Positions 35,057 to 44,017 are shown, counted from the stretch's first letter. The stretch is 64,000 nucleotides of DNA from an uncultured Sutterella sp. (GCA_900545335.1 UQYP01000001.1:124001-188000); one strand, 5' to 3'. Numbers and translations: made by a program. The notes: generated by a model not told the origin, from the sequence alone.

Positions 35057-36772
35057 ATGGGACGCGAATTACAACGTGCTTTTTTGTGGATGATTTTCTT
35101 GTTAGGACTTTTCATGCTATGGGATGCATGGCAGGTTCGTAACGGTAATCCTTCCTTTTTCGGTACTCCGGCTCCTGTAGAAGAACAGGTGGTGAGTAAT
35201 GAAGTAAAGTCTGGAACTGCAGATACGGCTACACAATTGGCCGATAGTAAGGCAGTGGCTTCTGAGGTGAATGTGACTATCACTAAACCGGTAGAAGTAA
35301 CGACAGACCTCTTTAAGATCACGTTTGATGCAAATGGTGCCTCAGTAGCTCGTGCTGAACTATTGCAAGAGCGTCAAACTCCTGATTGGAAAACACGCGG
35401 CTTACCCGGCTTGATTTTCGGTTCTTCCGAACAAGAACAGCAGGATGTGGGTAATGTTGTGCTGTTCGATACATCTGCACAGCACGTTTATAAGGCTGAA
35501 ACCGGTCTTGTTGGCGGAAACTTCCCCAATCATCGTACGTCATTCCGCTTGGTCAGTGACAATTTGACCATGAAAGACGGTCAAGATACTTTAGAAGTAC
35601 GCTTTGCTGCCAATCAAGGCAATGTAGAGTTAGTGAAAACGTATACGTTCCACCGTGGTCATTACGGTATTGACGTCAAGCATGAAGTACGAAACAAGGG
35701 TAATGTAGCCATTTCTCCTTCTGTTTACATGCAGCTGACCAGAGACGATGGAAAGGTTGCGAGCGACAGTGCTTTTTACAATACCTTTACAGGACCGGCA
35801 GCTTATACGGAAGATGAAAAATTCCAGAAAATCGATTTTGACTCTATAGCTGACGAAGATACCGGTTTACCCAGCCGTTCTAACGAAGGTTGGATTGCAA
35901 TGTTGCAACACTATTTCTTGACAGCGTGGGTGCCTCAGGAAAACAGTGCTCGTGAACTTTACACGCGCCAGTTGGATAAGCATTTGTTTGCTATCGGATC
36001 GATTGTTTCTGTGGGTGAAGTTGCTCCGGGAGCTGAAAAAACTGTTGACAGTATGCTCTACGTCGGCCCGCAAGATCAGCGTCGCCTCGAGTATATTGCT
36101 CCCAATCTTGACTTGGTGGTTGACTACGGTTGGTTGACATTCTTAGCTAAGCCTATTTACTGGTTATTAGCCTTCTTGCAAGGTTTGGTAGGAAACTGGG
36201 GCTGGGCCATTGTTCTGCTCACTGTTTTGGTCAAAGCCATTCTCTATCCGATCTCTGCAGCCGGTTATAAGTCTATGGCCCGTATGCGTGATGTAGCTCC
36301 GAGAATGAAAGCTATTCAAGAGAAGTACGGTGACGATAAACAGGCTTTGAATCAGGCTATGATGGAACTGTATCGCCGTGAAAAGATCAATCCGGCAGGG
36401 GGATGCTTCCCAATTTTGCTGCAGATTCCTGTGTTCTTAGCTTTGTATTGGGTTCTTTTGGCAACGGTCGAATTGCGCGGTGCAAGTTGGTTACTGTGGG
36501 TCAGTGACTTGGCCAGTCCCGATCCCTATCTTATTTTGCCGCTTTTGATGGTCGCTACCATGATCATCCAAATGAAGATCAGTCCGAAACCTACGGATCC
36601 GACACAGGCAAAAGTGATGATGTTTATGCCGATTATCTTCGGTGTCATGTTCTTCTTCTTTGCTTCTGGCTTGGTTTTGTACTGGTTAACCAACAACGTT
36701 CTGTCTATTTGGCAACAGTGGTATGTCAATAAACAGATTGAGGAAGAAAGAAGGAAAAGAACAATTTCTTAA
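35057..36772 (+). CDS. yidC: Membrane protein insertase YidC
   Basis: Inner-membrane insertase, 571 residues. It has an N-terminal anchor (residues 9-22), a large periplasmic beta-sandwich domain (about 65-340; FKITFDANGASVARAELL), then the conserved five-helix core (about 365-560) with the cytoplasmic hairpin YKSMARMRDVAPRMKAIQEKY, the EKINPAGGC loop and the KPTDPTQAKVMMFMPI block. Length and layout are those of Gram-negative YidC. It follows yidD and ends just before a strong bidirectional terminator. Confidence 0.96.
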   Translation: MGRELQRAFLWMIFLLGLFMLWDAWQVRNGNPSFFGTPAPVEEQVVSNEVKSGTADTATQLADSKAVASEVNVTITKPVEVTTDLFKITFDANGASVARAELLQERQTPDWKTRGLPGLIFGSSEQEQQDVGNVVLFDTSAQHVYKAETGLVGGNFPNHRTSFRLVSDNLTMKDGQDTLEVRFAANQGNVELVKTYTFHRGHYGIDVKHEVRNKGNVAISPSVYMQLTRDDGKVASDSAFYNTFTGPAAYTEDEKFQKIDFDSIADEDTGLPSRSNEGWIAMLQHYFLTAWVPQENSARELYTRQLDKHLFAIGSIVSVGEVAPGAEKTVDSMLYVGPQDQRRLEYIAPNLDLVVDYGWLTFLAKPIYWLLAFLQGLVGNWGWAIVLLTVLVKAILYPISAAGYKSMARMRDVAPRMKAIQEKYGDDKQALNQAMMELYRREKINPAGGCFPILLQIPVFLALYWVLLATVELRGASWLLWVSDLASPDPYLILPLLMVATMIIQMKISPKPTDPTQAKVMMFMPIIFGVMFFFFASGLVLYWLTNNVLSIWQQWYVNKQIEEERRKRTIS

Positions 36773-36800
36773 AAACTTTTGACCTAGGCATGAAGAATAA

Positions 36801-36826
36801 TGGGGGCTACTTAAGCCCCCATTTTT
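36801..36826. terminator. Bidirectional terminator between yidC and the small membrane protein gene
   Basis: Eight GC-rich perfect pairs (TGGGGGCT, 36801-36808, with AGCCCCCA, 36814-36821), a five-base loop and five T on the top strand; A-rich on the left for the opposite direction. It lies between the convergent stops at 36772 and 36828. Confidence 0.85.
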
Positions 36827-36827
36827 A

Positions 36828-37127
36828 TTATTCACGACTTTTGCCTGCAAGAAGAAGTAATGGCCATAGCCAAACAGAAATAAACCACAGGAGCATGAAT
36901 TTAATTGATAATTTTTTTCGTTCTGCCTTGTATGTTTTGAAAAATATTGCGATAGCTCCGCAAATAACCCATAAAAGAGTGAGACCATAAACAATGACAC
37001 GAACAAGATAGGTGTCACCTAGAAATGCCGCTATGTAAGCTGAGACAGGAACTGATGTAGCTATTGCGCAGCATGCTCCGATTAATGCATTTCCGAAAAA
37101 AGAGGACTCATCATTTTTTAAAGACAT
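36828..37127 (-). CDS. Hypothetical small membrane protein
   Basis: A 99-residue protein I do not recognise. Three hydrophobic segments (about residues 12-35, 40-62 and 77-92) separated by a basic loop (KTYKAERKK) suggest an inner-membrane protein with few exposed residues. The gene is convincing: AAGGAG lies eleven bases ahead of the ATG at 37127, and a terminator follows the stop. It is inserted, on the opposite strand, between yidC and mnmE, which are usually adjacent, and is divergent from mnmE across 113 bases. Confidence 0.6.
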   Translation of the reverse strand: MSLKNDESSFFGNALIGACCAIATSVPVSAYIAAFLGDTYLVRVIVYGLTLLWVICGAIAIFFKTYKAERKKLSIKFMLLWFISVWLWPLLLLAGKSRE

Positions 37128-37240
37128 AGCGCTTTAAACTCCTTAGTTTCATTTGGCCTCAATGTAGCAAATTTTTTATTTGAAGTTGAAAAACGCCGGT
37201 TTGTCAGTGCGATAATTAACCCATATTTTTAGAGGTTTTT

Positions 37241-38623
37241 ATGCCGATATATTCTGATCGTGATCCAATTGTTGCTATTGCTACAGCCTCCGGTAGGGGA
37301 GGTGTCGGAATTATCCGTTTATCGGGCAGTGATAGCTTTATAAGTGGTTTTATTAAGGATTACTTTGGTTCTCAAGAGAAATTAAAACCAAGGTATGCTC
37401 ACTATCGCCAGTTTAAAGATGATAGGGGGGTTCTTCTTGATGAAGGACTAGCTCTTTATTTCCCGACCCCAAGATCTTATACAGGTGAGTCTGTTCTCGA
37501 GTTGCAAGCTCATGGTGGACCGGTTGTGTTGCAGATGCTATTGCATTCTATCTTACGATTGGGCCGCTCAGCGGGTTTGCGTTTGGCTGAACCGGGGGAA
37601 TTTACCAAACGAGCCTTTTTGAACGGGCGTATTGATCTGTCGCAGGCAGAGGCAGTTGCTGATTTAATTGATGCAACAACAGAAGGGGCTGCCAGAGCGG
37701 CTTCTCGTTCTTTAAATGGTGACTTTTCTAAAAGTATTCATGCTGTTGGAGACCAGATTATTGAATTGCGGGCATTGATTGAGGCTATTTTGGATTTTCC
37801 GGAAGAAGAGATTGACTTTATAAAGAGTACTCAAGCTCGCGCAAGAATGAGCAAAATCATTGTTGATTTCGAGCATTTGATGCACCAGTCTCAACAGGGT
37901 TCAATATTAAGAGAAGGCGTAAAAGTAGTTTTGGTTGGCAGTCCTAATGTCGGAAAGTCATCTTTAATGAATTGTCTAAGCGGATCAGATATTGCTATTG
38001 TGACCGATATAGCGGGTACAACTCGGGACAAAATTGAAAACGAAATCAGTATTAATGGCGTCGCATTGCGTCTGGTTGACACTGCAGGGGTACGAGAAAC
38101 CACAGATAAGGTTGAAAGTATTGGGATTGAAAGGACGCTGCAGGCTGTAGAGGATGCTGATATTGTCTTACATCTGGTCGATGCCACTAATGAGTACTCT
38201 GATGAAGAAGGTCAAAAAACACTTCATAAAGTGATGCAAAGAGTTTCCTCTGGGGTGCCGGTGATTCAGGTTTTAAATAAATGTGATCTTGATCATAAGA
38301 TTCCGGATGACAGTTGGTTACCGATCTCGGCTAAAACAGGAGAGGGGATTGATCGTTTAAAGAATAAACTTCTTGAATTGGTTGGGTGGGAAAATCAACC
38401 TGAAAGCACGTTTTTGGCGCGTGAAAGGCATTTACAAGCATTGTCAAATGCTTATGAACATTTAGAATTAGCAAACCAATTTGTGAACATGAGCGATCCT
38501 CCTTTGGAGTTGTTGGCAGAAGAATTGCGACTGAGCAATGATGAATTGGGAGTCATACTCGGTGAAACGACTCCGGATGATATTTTAGGTATGATCTTTA
38601 GTCGCTTTTGTATTGGTAAGTAA
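37241..38623 (+). CDS. mnmE: tRNA uridine-5-carboxymethylaminomethyl(34) synthesis GTPase MnmE
   Basis: With MnmG makes cmnm5U34 in the wobble position of several tRNAs. The 460-residue protein has an N-terminal tetrahydrofolate-binding domain (1-118; PIVAIATASGRGGVGIIRLSG), a helical domain, the inserted G domain with P-loop GSPNVGKSSL (about 230-239), TDIAGTTRDK (G2), DTAG (G3) and NKCD (G4), and the C-terminal FCIGK, whose cysteine is needed for modification. A parS site and mnmG follow. Confidence 0.96.
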   Translation: MPIYSDRDPIVAIATASGRGGVGIIRLSGSDSFISGFIKDYFGSQEKLKPRYAHYRQFKDDRGVLLDEGLALYFPTPRSYTGESVLELQAHGGPVVLQMLLHSILRLGRSAGLRLAEPGEFTKRAFLNGRIDLSQAEAVADLIDATTEGAARAASRSLNGDFSKSIHAVGDQIIELRALIEAILDFPEEEIDFIKSTQARARMSKIIVDFEHLMHQSQQGSILREGVKVVLVGSPNVGKSSLMNCLSGSDIAIVTDIAGTTRDKIENEISINGVALRLVDTAGVRETTDKVESIGIERTLQAVEDADIVLHLVDATNEYSDEEGQKTLHKVMQRVSSGVPVIQVLNKCDLDHKIPDDSWLPISAKTGEGIDRLKNKLLELVGWENQPESTFLARERHLQALSNAYEHLELANQFVNMSDPPLELLAEELRLSNDELGVILGETTPDDILGMIFSRFCIGK

Positions 38624-38646
38624 TTGATTTTATTGAATAAATAATT

Positions 38647-38662
38647 TGTTTCACGTGAAACG
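38647..38662. promoter_or_regulatory. parS centromere site 1
   Basis: TGTTTCACGTGAAACG matches the bacterial parS consensus (TGTTTCACGTGAAACA) at 15 of 16 positions. It lies in the 48-base gap between mnmE and mnmG, 4 kb from parAB. Confidence 0.92.
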
Positions 38663-38671
38663 GGGACTAAA

Positions 38672-40564
38672 ATGGATTATCCTGTTCGTTATGATGTAAT
38701 TGTTGTTGGTTGTGGTCATGCTGGCGCTGAAGCCTGTTTAGCTGCGGCTAGAATGGGCTGTAAAACTTTATTGATTACACATAATGTAGAAACAATCGGC
38801 CAGTTATCATGTAACCCGTCTATTGGTGGTATCGGTAAAAGTCATTTGGTTAAAGAAGTTGACGCTATGGGCGGAGCGATGGCTCAAGTTACGGATGAGG
38901 CGGGGATCCAGTTTAGGGTATTAAATAGTTCAAAAGGACCGGCTGTTCGAGCAACCAGAGCGCAAATTGATAGAGAGTTGTATCGGATAGCTATGCGTCG
39001 ACGTATTGAAAATCAGAAGAATTTATGGGTTTTTCAGCAGGGGGTTGATGACTTAATTGTTGAAAACTATCGTGTAGTTGGGGTTGTTACTCAAACAAAT
39101 ATAAAGATCTATGCAAAAACAGTCGTTATTACAGCTGGTACTTTCTTACATGGTCTCATACACATTGGGTTAGAGCATTATCAAGCCGGCAGAGTGGGAG
39201 ATCCTGCAAGTATTAAGTTGGCTGAGCGTTTAATTGATTTAGGACTGCCGAAAGGAAGACTGAAGACTGGGACTCCCGCGAGAATTGATGGTAGATCGAT
39301 CGATTTTGAAAAATGTGAAAAGCAATTGGGAGATTTAGACCCTGTACCTAGTTTTTCATTATTGGAGCCTCAGATTCAACATCCTAAGCAAGTGCCGTGT
39401 TGGATCACTAATACAAATACAGAAACTCATAACATCATTCGGGCTAATCTTGATCGGTCACCAATGTTCTCAGGAATAATTGAGGGGATTGGACCTCGTT
39501 ATTGTCCTTCGATTGAGGATAAAGTGGTACGTTTTGCAGATAAAAACTCCCATCATGTTTTCTTAGAACCTGAGGGGTTGCAAACTAATATTTATTATCC
39601 GAATGGAATATCGTCCAGTTTGCCATTTGATGTTCAAGTTGCATTTATGCATACCATACCGGGACTTGAAAATGCTCATTTTGTGAGACCTGCATATGCA
39701 ATCGAATATGATTATTACGATCCAAGAGAATTAAGAACATCTTTAGAAACAAAACAAATCGAGGGCTTATTTTTTGCAGGTCAGATTAATGGAACAACTG
39801 GTTATGAAGAAGCTGCGGCTCAGGGATTGTTAGCCGGTCTAAATGCTGCATTAAAGGTTCAGGGTAAAGAACCATGGGTTCCGCGAAGAGATCAAGCCTA
39901 TATTGGTGTGATGGTTGACGATTTAATTACAAAGGGCGTAACTGAACCCTATCGAATGTTTACTTCTCGTGCAGAATATCGTTTAAGTCTCAGAGAAGAC
40001 AATGCGGATGATAGATTGACCGAAATAGGCCGCAAGTTGGGTTTGGTTGATGATATAAGATGGGATTTCTTCAATCGTAAGCGTGATGCGATTGCTAAAG
40101 AAATTGAAAGATTGAAAGGAACTTGGGTATATCCTGGACTGATTTCCGGTGAAGAATCACGAAGAGTATTAGGTGGGGATATTGAGCGCGAATATTCACT
40201 TTTTAATCTTCTGTCTCGACCCAATGTTTCACATGAAACATTAAAAACTTTGACAAAAAATGATGGTTCATTAGTCGGGCAAGCTCCGCAATTGTCCAAT
40301 TCTGAAATTGAGCAGATAGAAATAACCGCTAAATATTCTGGTTATATCAATAGGCAAAAGGATGAAGTTCAGAAAATTTTAGAGCATGAAATGACCAGAA
40401 TTCCTGCTGATTTTGATTATGACAAAGTCAAAGGATTGTCATTTGAAGTACGCCAAAAGCTAAAAGCCCAAAATCCTGAAACGATTGGTCAGGCGGGGAG
40501 AATTAGTGGTGTTACGCCTGCAGCAATTAGCCTTCTGTTAATTTTCATCAAATCAAGAAGATAA
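38672..40564 (+). CDS. mnmG: tRNA uridine-5-carboxymethylaminomethyl(34) synthesis enzyme MnmG
   Basis: FAD-dependent partner of MnmE, 630 residues (family norm about 625-640). The FAD-binding motif VVGCGHAGAEACLAAARMG lies at about residues 11-29; further blocks are CNPSIGGIGKSHLVKEVDAMGG (about 49-70), GTFLHGLIHIG, LKTGTPARIDGRSID and TSRAEYRLSLREDNAD. The gene contains a parS site at 40225-40240. It is 48 bases after mnmE and 14 before rsmG. Confidence 0.96.
   Translation: MDYPVRYDVIVVGCGHAGAEACLAAARMGCKTLLITHNVETIGQLSCNPSIGGIGKSHLVKEVDAMGGAMAQVTDEAGIQFRVLNSSKGPAVRATRAQIDRELYRIAMRRRIENQKNLWVFQQGVDDLIVENYRVVGVVTQTNIKIYAKTVVITAGTFLHGLIHIGLEHYQAGRVGDPASIKLAERLIDLGLPKGRLKTGTPARIDGRSIDFEKCEKQLGDLDPVPSFSLLEPQIQHPKQVPCWITNTNTETHNIIRANLDRSPMFSGIIEGIGPRYCPSIEDKVVRFADKNSHHVFLEPEGLQTNIYYPNGISSSLPFDVQVAFMHTIPGLENAHFVRPAYAIEYDYYDPRELRTSLETKQIEGLFFAGQINGTTGYEEAAAQGLLAGLNAALKVQGKEPWVPRRDQAYIGVMVDDLITKGVTEPYRMFTSRAEYRLSLREDNADDRLTEIGRKLGLVDDIRWDFFNRKRDAIAKEIERLKGTWVYPGLISGEESRRVLGGDIEREYSLFNLLSRPNVSHETLKTLTKNDGSLVGQAPQLSNSEIEQIEITAKYSGYINRQKDEVQKILEHEMTRIPADFDYDKVKGLSFEVRQKLKAQNPETIGQAGRISGVTPAAISLLLIFIKSRR
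40225..40240. promoter_or_regulatory. parS site 2, inside mnmG coding sequence
   Basis: TGTTTCACATGAAACA, 15 of 16 positions of the parS consensus, encodes the NVSHET segment of MnmG near residue 520. The central base change breaks perfect symmetry. Confidence 0.85.
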
Positions 40565-40578
40565 TCCGGGTAAGCTTT

Positions 40579-41229
40579 ATGAGTAATTTTTTGGATTTAA
40601 ATAGATTGATTAAAGGTTTGGGAGAGTTAAATCTCTCTTTAACAGACAATCAAATTCAACAAATTGATGCTTATGCTGAAATGCTTTTTAAATGGAATAA
40701 AACCTTTAACTTAACGTCCATTACAGATAAAGAAGAGGTGTTGACACATCATATTCTTGACTCATTAGCGACTGTTTCTACTTTCTCTCACTATCTTTTA
40801 CCTGGGAAATCTTTGCTGGATGTTGGTTCCGGTGGGGGGCTTCCGGCTATTCCTTTGGCAATAGTATTTCCAGATTCTTTTGTTTCAATGATTGATCCTG
40901 TAGGGAAGAAAACAGCTTTTCTCACTCAAACAGGAGTTTATTTAAAGCTTAAAAATATAAAGGTAATTCATAATCGAGTAGAGAACATCACTGCTCCTTT
41001 ATACGATGTTATCTCCTCTAGGGCTTTTTCCTCTTTGTCGAGTTTTGTTTCGCTTTCTAATCATTTATTAAAAGATGACGGTATATGGATTGCTCTTAAA
41101 GGAAAAAATCCTTCAGCTGAACTCTTAGAGTTAGGTGAGAATTTTACAAATAAAGTAATCTCAGTAAGCGTACCTTTTTTGCCTGAAGAAAGAAATTTAG
41201 TCTTGATTAAACGAATTGGTACATTATAG
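40579..41229 (+). CDS. rsmG: 16S rRNA (guanine-N7-527) methyltransferase RsmG
   Basis: SAM-dependent methyltransferase for m7G527 of 16S rRNA; 216 residues. MLFKWNKTFNLTSITDKEEVLTHHILDSLA (about 35-64) and the SAM loop LDVGSGGGLPAIPLAI (about 79-94) are the family signatures; SSRAFSSLSSFV (about 145-156) also matches. It follows mnmG by 14 bases, the standard order, and ends before a parS site and a terminator. Confidence 0.95.
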   Translation: MSNFLDLNRLIKGLGELNLSLTDNQIQQIDAYAEMLFKWNKTFNLTSITDKEEVLTHHILDSLATVSTFSHYLLPGKSLLDVGSGGGLPAIPLAIVFPDSFVSMIDPVGKKTAFLTQTGVYLKLKNIKVIHNRVENITAPLYDVISSRAFSSLSSFVSLSNHLLKDDGIWIALKGKNPSAELLELGENFTNKVISVSVPFLPEERNLVLIKRIGTL

Positions 41230-41390
41230 TTCTTATTAATTAATTTTTAAATTGCCCAAATAATGAGCAAATGTAAGAAAAAATCTCATAAAAACAAATA
41301 GATAAAACTTATTTTTAATTAAGACGTGAAATTATTAATGCCTACAATTTAAGCAAAATAAATAAATATAGAAAAATAAATAAACTGTTA

Positions 41391-41406
41391 TGTTTCATGT
41401 GAAACA
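41391..41406. promoter_or_regulatory. parS site 3, between rsmG and the MarC gene
   Basis: TGTTTCATGTGAAACA, 15 of 16 positions of the consensus, and exactly the reverse complement of site 2. It lies in the otherwise gene-free, AT-rich stretch 41230-41523, 0.8 kb before parA. Confidence 0.88.
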
Positions 41407-41411
41407 CTTCG

Positions 41412-41435
41412 TCTCGTTTTTGCGAGATTTTTTTT
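41412..41435 (+). terminator. Intrinsic terminator after rsmG
   Basis: TCTCG and CGAGA form a five-pair stem around a T-rich six-base loop, followed by a run of eight T. It lies 180 bases after the rsmG stop, immediately beyond parS site 3. Confidence 0.7.
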
Positions 41436-41523
41436 ATGAAAATAAATTAATACGGCAGATTTTTTGTTTTAGTTATGTAAAAATGAGTTTGTTCGATTTT
41501 TTTTAGATTGAGTGAGGTTTGAC

Positions 41524-42180
41524 GTGCTTGATCAGGTCGTCAGTACATTTTTGTTTGCCTTTGCCTCGTTTATTCCTGTCTTGAATCCTTTTGGTGGGGC
41601 GATGTTCTTTCTGGCTTTGACCCCGAATATTGATCAGGAAACCAGAAAAATGATGGTTAATAGAATAGTTTTTTATTCAATGATTATTATGTTGATAAGT
41701 TTATTTGCCGGTCATCTTATATTAAGTTTCTTCGGTATTTCTATGGGTGTTCTGCGAGTTGGGGGTGGTTTGGTATTGATTTCAGCCGGTTGGAAGGCAC
41801 TCAATGAAGCTGCTCACGATGATACGGATAACTCAAATATTGAGCCTCCAAAATCAAGAAAAAAATTACTCTCTATGGCCTTTTATCCGATAACTTTGCC
41901 TCTCACAATGGGGCCGGGGATGATTGCTGTTTCCACGGCTATCGGCACAGGTATGATAGGTCATGGAACGGAAAACTTAATCGGTTGTTTGTTGGCTACG
42001 GTGGCAACCCTATTAACGGTATATGTGTGCTATAGATACTGCGACCGAGTAAGTCAGGCGGTCGGGGCAACCGGTGCAGATGCTTTGTCAAGGGTATTTG
42101 CTTTTATCTTGCTGTGTATCGGTATTTCCATCCTTTGGCAAGGATTTACTGAATTGTGGCTTTCTATGCCAAAAGCGTAA
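41524..42180 (+). CDS. MarC-family (UPF0056) inner-membrane protein
   Basis: A 218-residue integral membrane protein with six helices of the MarC family; members were once linked to antibiotic resistance but have no established transport substrate. The family signatures NPFGGAMFFLALTPN and LPLTMGPGMIAVSTA (NP and GPG motifs in the two repeats) are present. I choose the GTG at 41524 because GAGG sits six to seven bases upstream; a GTG at 41512 lacks a ribosome-binding site. It is interposed between rsmG and parA, which are normally adjacent, 14 bases before parA. A paralogue lies at 61257-61913. Confidence 0.85.
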   Translation: MLDQVVSTFLFAFASFIPVLNPFGGAMFFLALTPNIDQETRKMMVNRIVFYSMIIMLISLFAGHLILSFFGISMGVLRVGGGLVLISAGWKALNEAAHDDTDNSNIEPPKSRKKLLSMAFYPITLPLTMGPGMIAVSTAIGTGMIGHGTENLIGCLLATVATLLTVYVCYRYCDRVSQAVGATGADALSRVFAFILLCIGISILWQGFTELWLSMPKA

Positions 42181-42194
42181 AGGGTTAGATAAAA

Positions 42195-42986
42195 ATGGCT
42201 TTAACATTTTGTGTTGCAAATCAAAAGGGTGGTGTCGGAAAGACCACAACTGCTGTTAATTTGTCAGCGGCATTAGCAAAGTTAAAACAAAGGGTATTAC
42301 TGATTGATTTAGACCCTCAAGGTAATGCTACAACAGGAAGCGGTGTTGGCAAGGATTCGATAACTGAGACGGTTTATCCCTTGTTGTTCGGTCAGGCTTC
42401 ATTTGAGCAGGTAGTTATTCATACTGAAGAAGCAGGGTACGATATATTGCCCGCTAACCGAGAATTGGCCGGTGCAGAAGTAGAATTGGTTCAGCTCGAT
42501 GACAGAGATGAACGGTTAAAGAAAATATTGCAGGAACAGGATAAAAATTACGATTTTGTAATTATTGATTGTCCTCCCTCACTTTCTATGCTGACAATTA
42601 ATGCTCTGTGTTCTGCCAGAGGGGTGATCGTTCCTATGCAATGTGAATACTTCGCGATGGAAGGATTAACCGATTTAATTGGTTCCGTTAGAAGAATTCA
42701 GGCGGCCAAAAATCCGGATTTGACATTAATTGGACTGCTAAGGGTTATGTTTGATCCTCGGGTGACCTTACAGCAGCAAGTCAGTGAACAGTTGAAAGAA
42801 TTTTTTGGTGACAAAGTTTTTAAGACTGTGATTCCAAGAAATGTTAGGCTTGCCGAGGCGCCAAGTTACGGATTGCCGGGAGTTTTGTACGATAAATCCA
42901 GCAAAGGTGCAAAAGCCTATTTGGAATTTGGTACCGAATTTCTTAAGAGAATGAAAAAGTATAAGAAGCAAAGCAAGGAGCAATAA
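42195..42986 (+). CDS. parA: Chromosome partitioning ATPase ParA (Soj)
   Basis: Walker-type ATPase that moves ParB-parS complexes along the nucleoid; 263 residues. The deviant Walker A motif KGGVGKTTTAVNL (residues 10-22) has the signature lysine; DLDPQGNATTGSG (about 39-51) and VIIDCPPSLSMLT (about 120-132) are the other nucleotide-contact blocks, and ARAPSYG-type PRNVRLAEAPSYG occurs near 215. It lies one base before the parB start, with overlapping ribosome-binding region (AAGGAG). Confidence 0.95.
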   Translation: MALTFCVANQKGGVGKTTTAVNLSAALAKLKQRVLLIDLDPQGNATTGSGVGKDSITETVYPLLFGQASFEQVVIHTEEAGYDILPANRELAGAEVELVQLDDRDERLKKILQEQDKNYDFVIIDCPPSLSMLTINALCSARGVIVPMQCEYFAMEGLTDLIGSVRRIQAAKNPDLTLIGLLRVMFDPRVTLQQQVSEQLKEFFGDKVFKTVIPRNVRLAEAPSYGLPGVLYDKSSKGAKAYLEFGTEFLKRMKKYKKQSKEQ

Positions 42987-42987
42987 G

Positions 42988-43875
42988 ATGGTCGTAAGAA
43001 AGAGAAGCGGATTGGGCAAGGGTCTGGATGCTTTGCTCGGAAAGAAAGATGAGGTAGTGATTACTTTGGCTGATGCAAAAGGGGATGATGCCTCAGAGCT
43101 TGATTTAGATAAGATTCTGCCGGGGAAATATCAGCCGAGAACAAGGATGGACAAGGAATCTTTAGAGGAATTGGCCCAATCCATTAAAGAACAAGGTTTA
43201 ATTTCCCCCATTCTTGTTCGTCCGATTGCTAAGAATCGTTATGAAATTATTGCCGGAGAAAGACGTTATCAGGCTTCTAAGTTGGCTGGTTTGAAAAAGG
43301 TTCCGGTTCTGATTCGGAAAATATCAAACGAAAAAGCTCTGGCGTGGGCTTTAATTGAAAATATCCAGCGCGAGGATTTAAATCCTTTAGAAGAGGCTGC
43401 CGGTATCCAAAGATTATTGGATGAATTCCATATGACGCATGAGACAGCTTCTCAGGCGATTGGCAGAAGTCGAACAGCCACAACGAATCTTTTGCGCCTT
43501 TTGAACTTAGCCAAACCCGTACAGGAAAGATTAATGGCCAATGAAATTTCTATGGGTCATGCACGTGCTCTTTTAAGTTTAGAGCCTGCCATGCAGGTTG
43601 CTGTGGCCAATGAAATTGTGAAGAAAGGGCTTTCGGTTCGGCAAGTTGAAACTTTAGTTGCCGGAATGGCTTTGAAAAAGCTGTCCAAGGGCAAAAATAT
43701 TAAAAAAACGGCTAAAGATTCAGATACGCTTCGTTTGGAAGAAGATCTGTCTAATTTTTTAGGAGCAACGGTCAGGATTGATACCAATAAAAAAGGAAAG
43801 GGGAAACTGATCATTGAGTTTTCGGATTTAGACCAATTTGATGGCATTATTGCTCATTTCGGAAACTTTGATTGA
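42988..43875 (+). CDS. parB: Chromosome partitioning protein ParB (Spo0J)
   Basis: CTP-dependent clamp that loads at parS and spreads; 295 residues. The opening RSGLGKGLDALLG, the CTP-binding catalytic blocks LIEQG-type SIKEQGLISPILVRP and IIAGERRYQASKLAG (about 85-100), ENIQREDLNPLEEA (about 128-141), the HTH with ASQAIGRSRTATTNLLRLLNL and GHARALLSLE are all present, followed by a dimerising C-terminus. Three parS sites lie within 4.4 kb upstream. Confidence 0.95.
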   Translation: MVVRKRSGLGKGLDALLGKKDEVVITLADAKGDDASELDLDKILPGKYQPRTRMDKESLEELAQSIKEQGLISPILVRPIAKNRYEIIAGERRYQASKLAGLKKVPVLIRKISNEKALAWALIENIQREDLNPLEEAAGIQRLLDEFHMTHETASQAIGRSRTATTNLLRLLNLAKPVQERLMANEISMGHARALLSLEPAMQVAVANEIVKKGLSVRQVETLVAGMALKKLSKGKNIKKTAKDSDTLRLEEDLSNFLGATVRIDTNKKGKGKLIIEFSDLDQFDGIIAHFGNFD

Positions 43876-43943
43876 CGTATCGTTATATATAGGTTCCTGA
43901 CCTTCGTCCAGAAAACGAGGTTGGGAATAACCAAAAAAATGTC

Positions 43944-44011
43944 CGATAGGATTAAGGGTTTACACCGTCAAAACCTTGGTGTAAACCCTTGTTTCTATAA
44001 GTAACCTATCG
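43944..44011. terminator. Nested inverted repeats after parB, abutting the atp promoter
   Basis: An inner perfect 13-pair stem (AAGGGTTTACACC, 43954-43966, with GGTGTAAACCCTT, 43978-43990) lies inside an outer seven-pair stem (CGATAGG, 43944-43950, with CCTATCG, 44005-44011). The inner hairpin is followed by GTTTCTAT, so it probably terminates parAB transcription; the outer right arm touches the -10 box of the next promoter. Confidence 0.7.
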
Positions 44012-44017
44012 TATAAT
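43989..44017 (+). promoter_or_regulatory. Probable promoter of the atp operon
   Basis: A perfect -10 TATAAT (44012-44017) lies 17 bases after a weak -35 TTGTTT (43989-43994), 41 bases before atpI. No better pair was seen in the parB-atpI gap. Confidence 0.6.
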
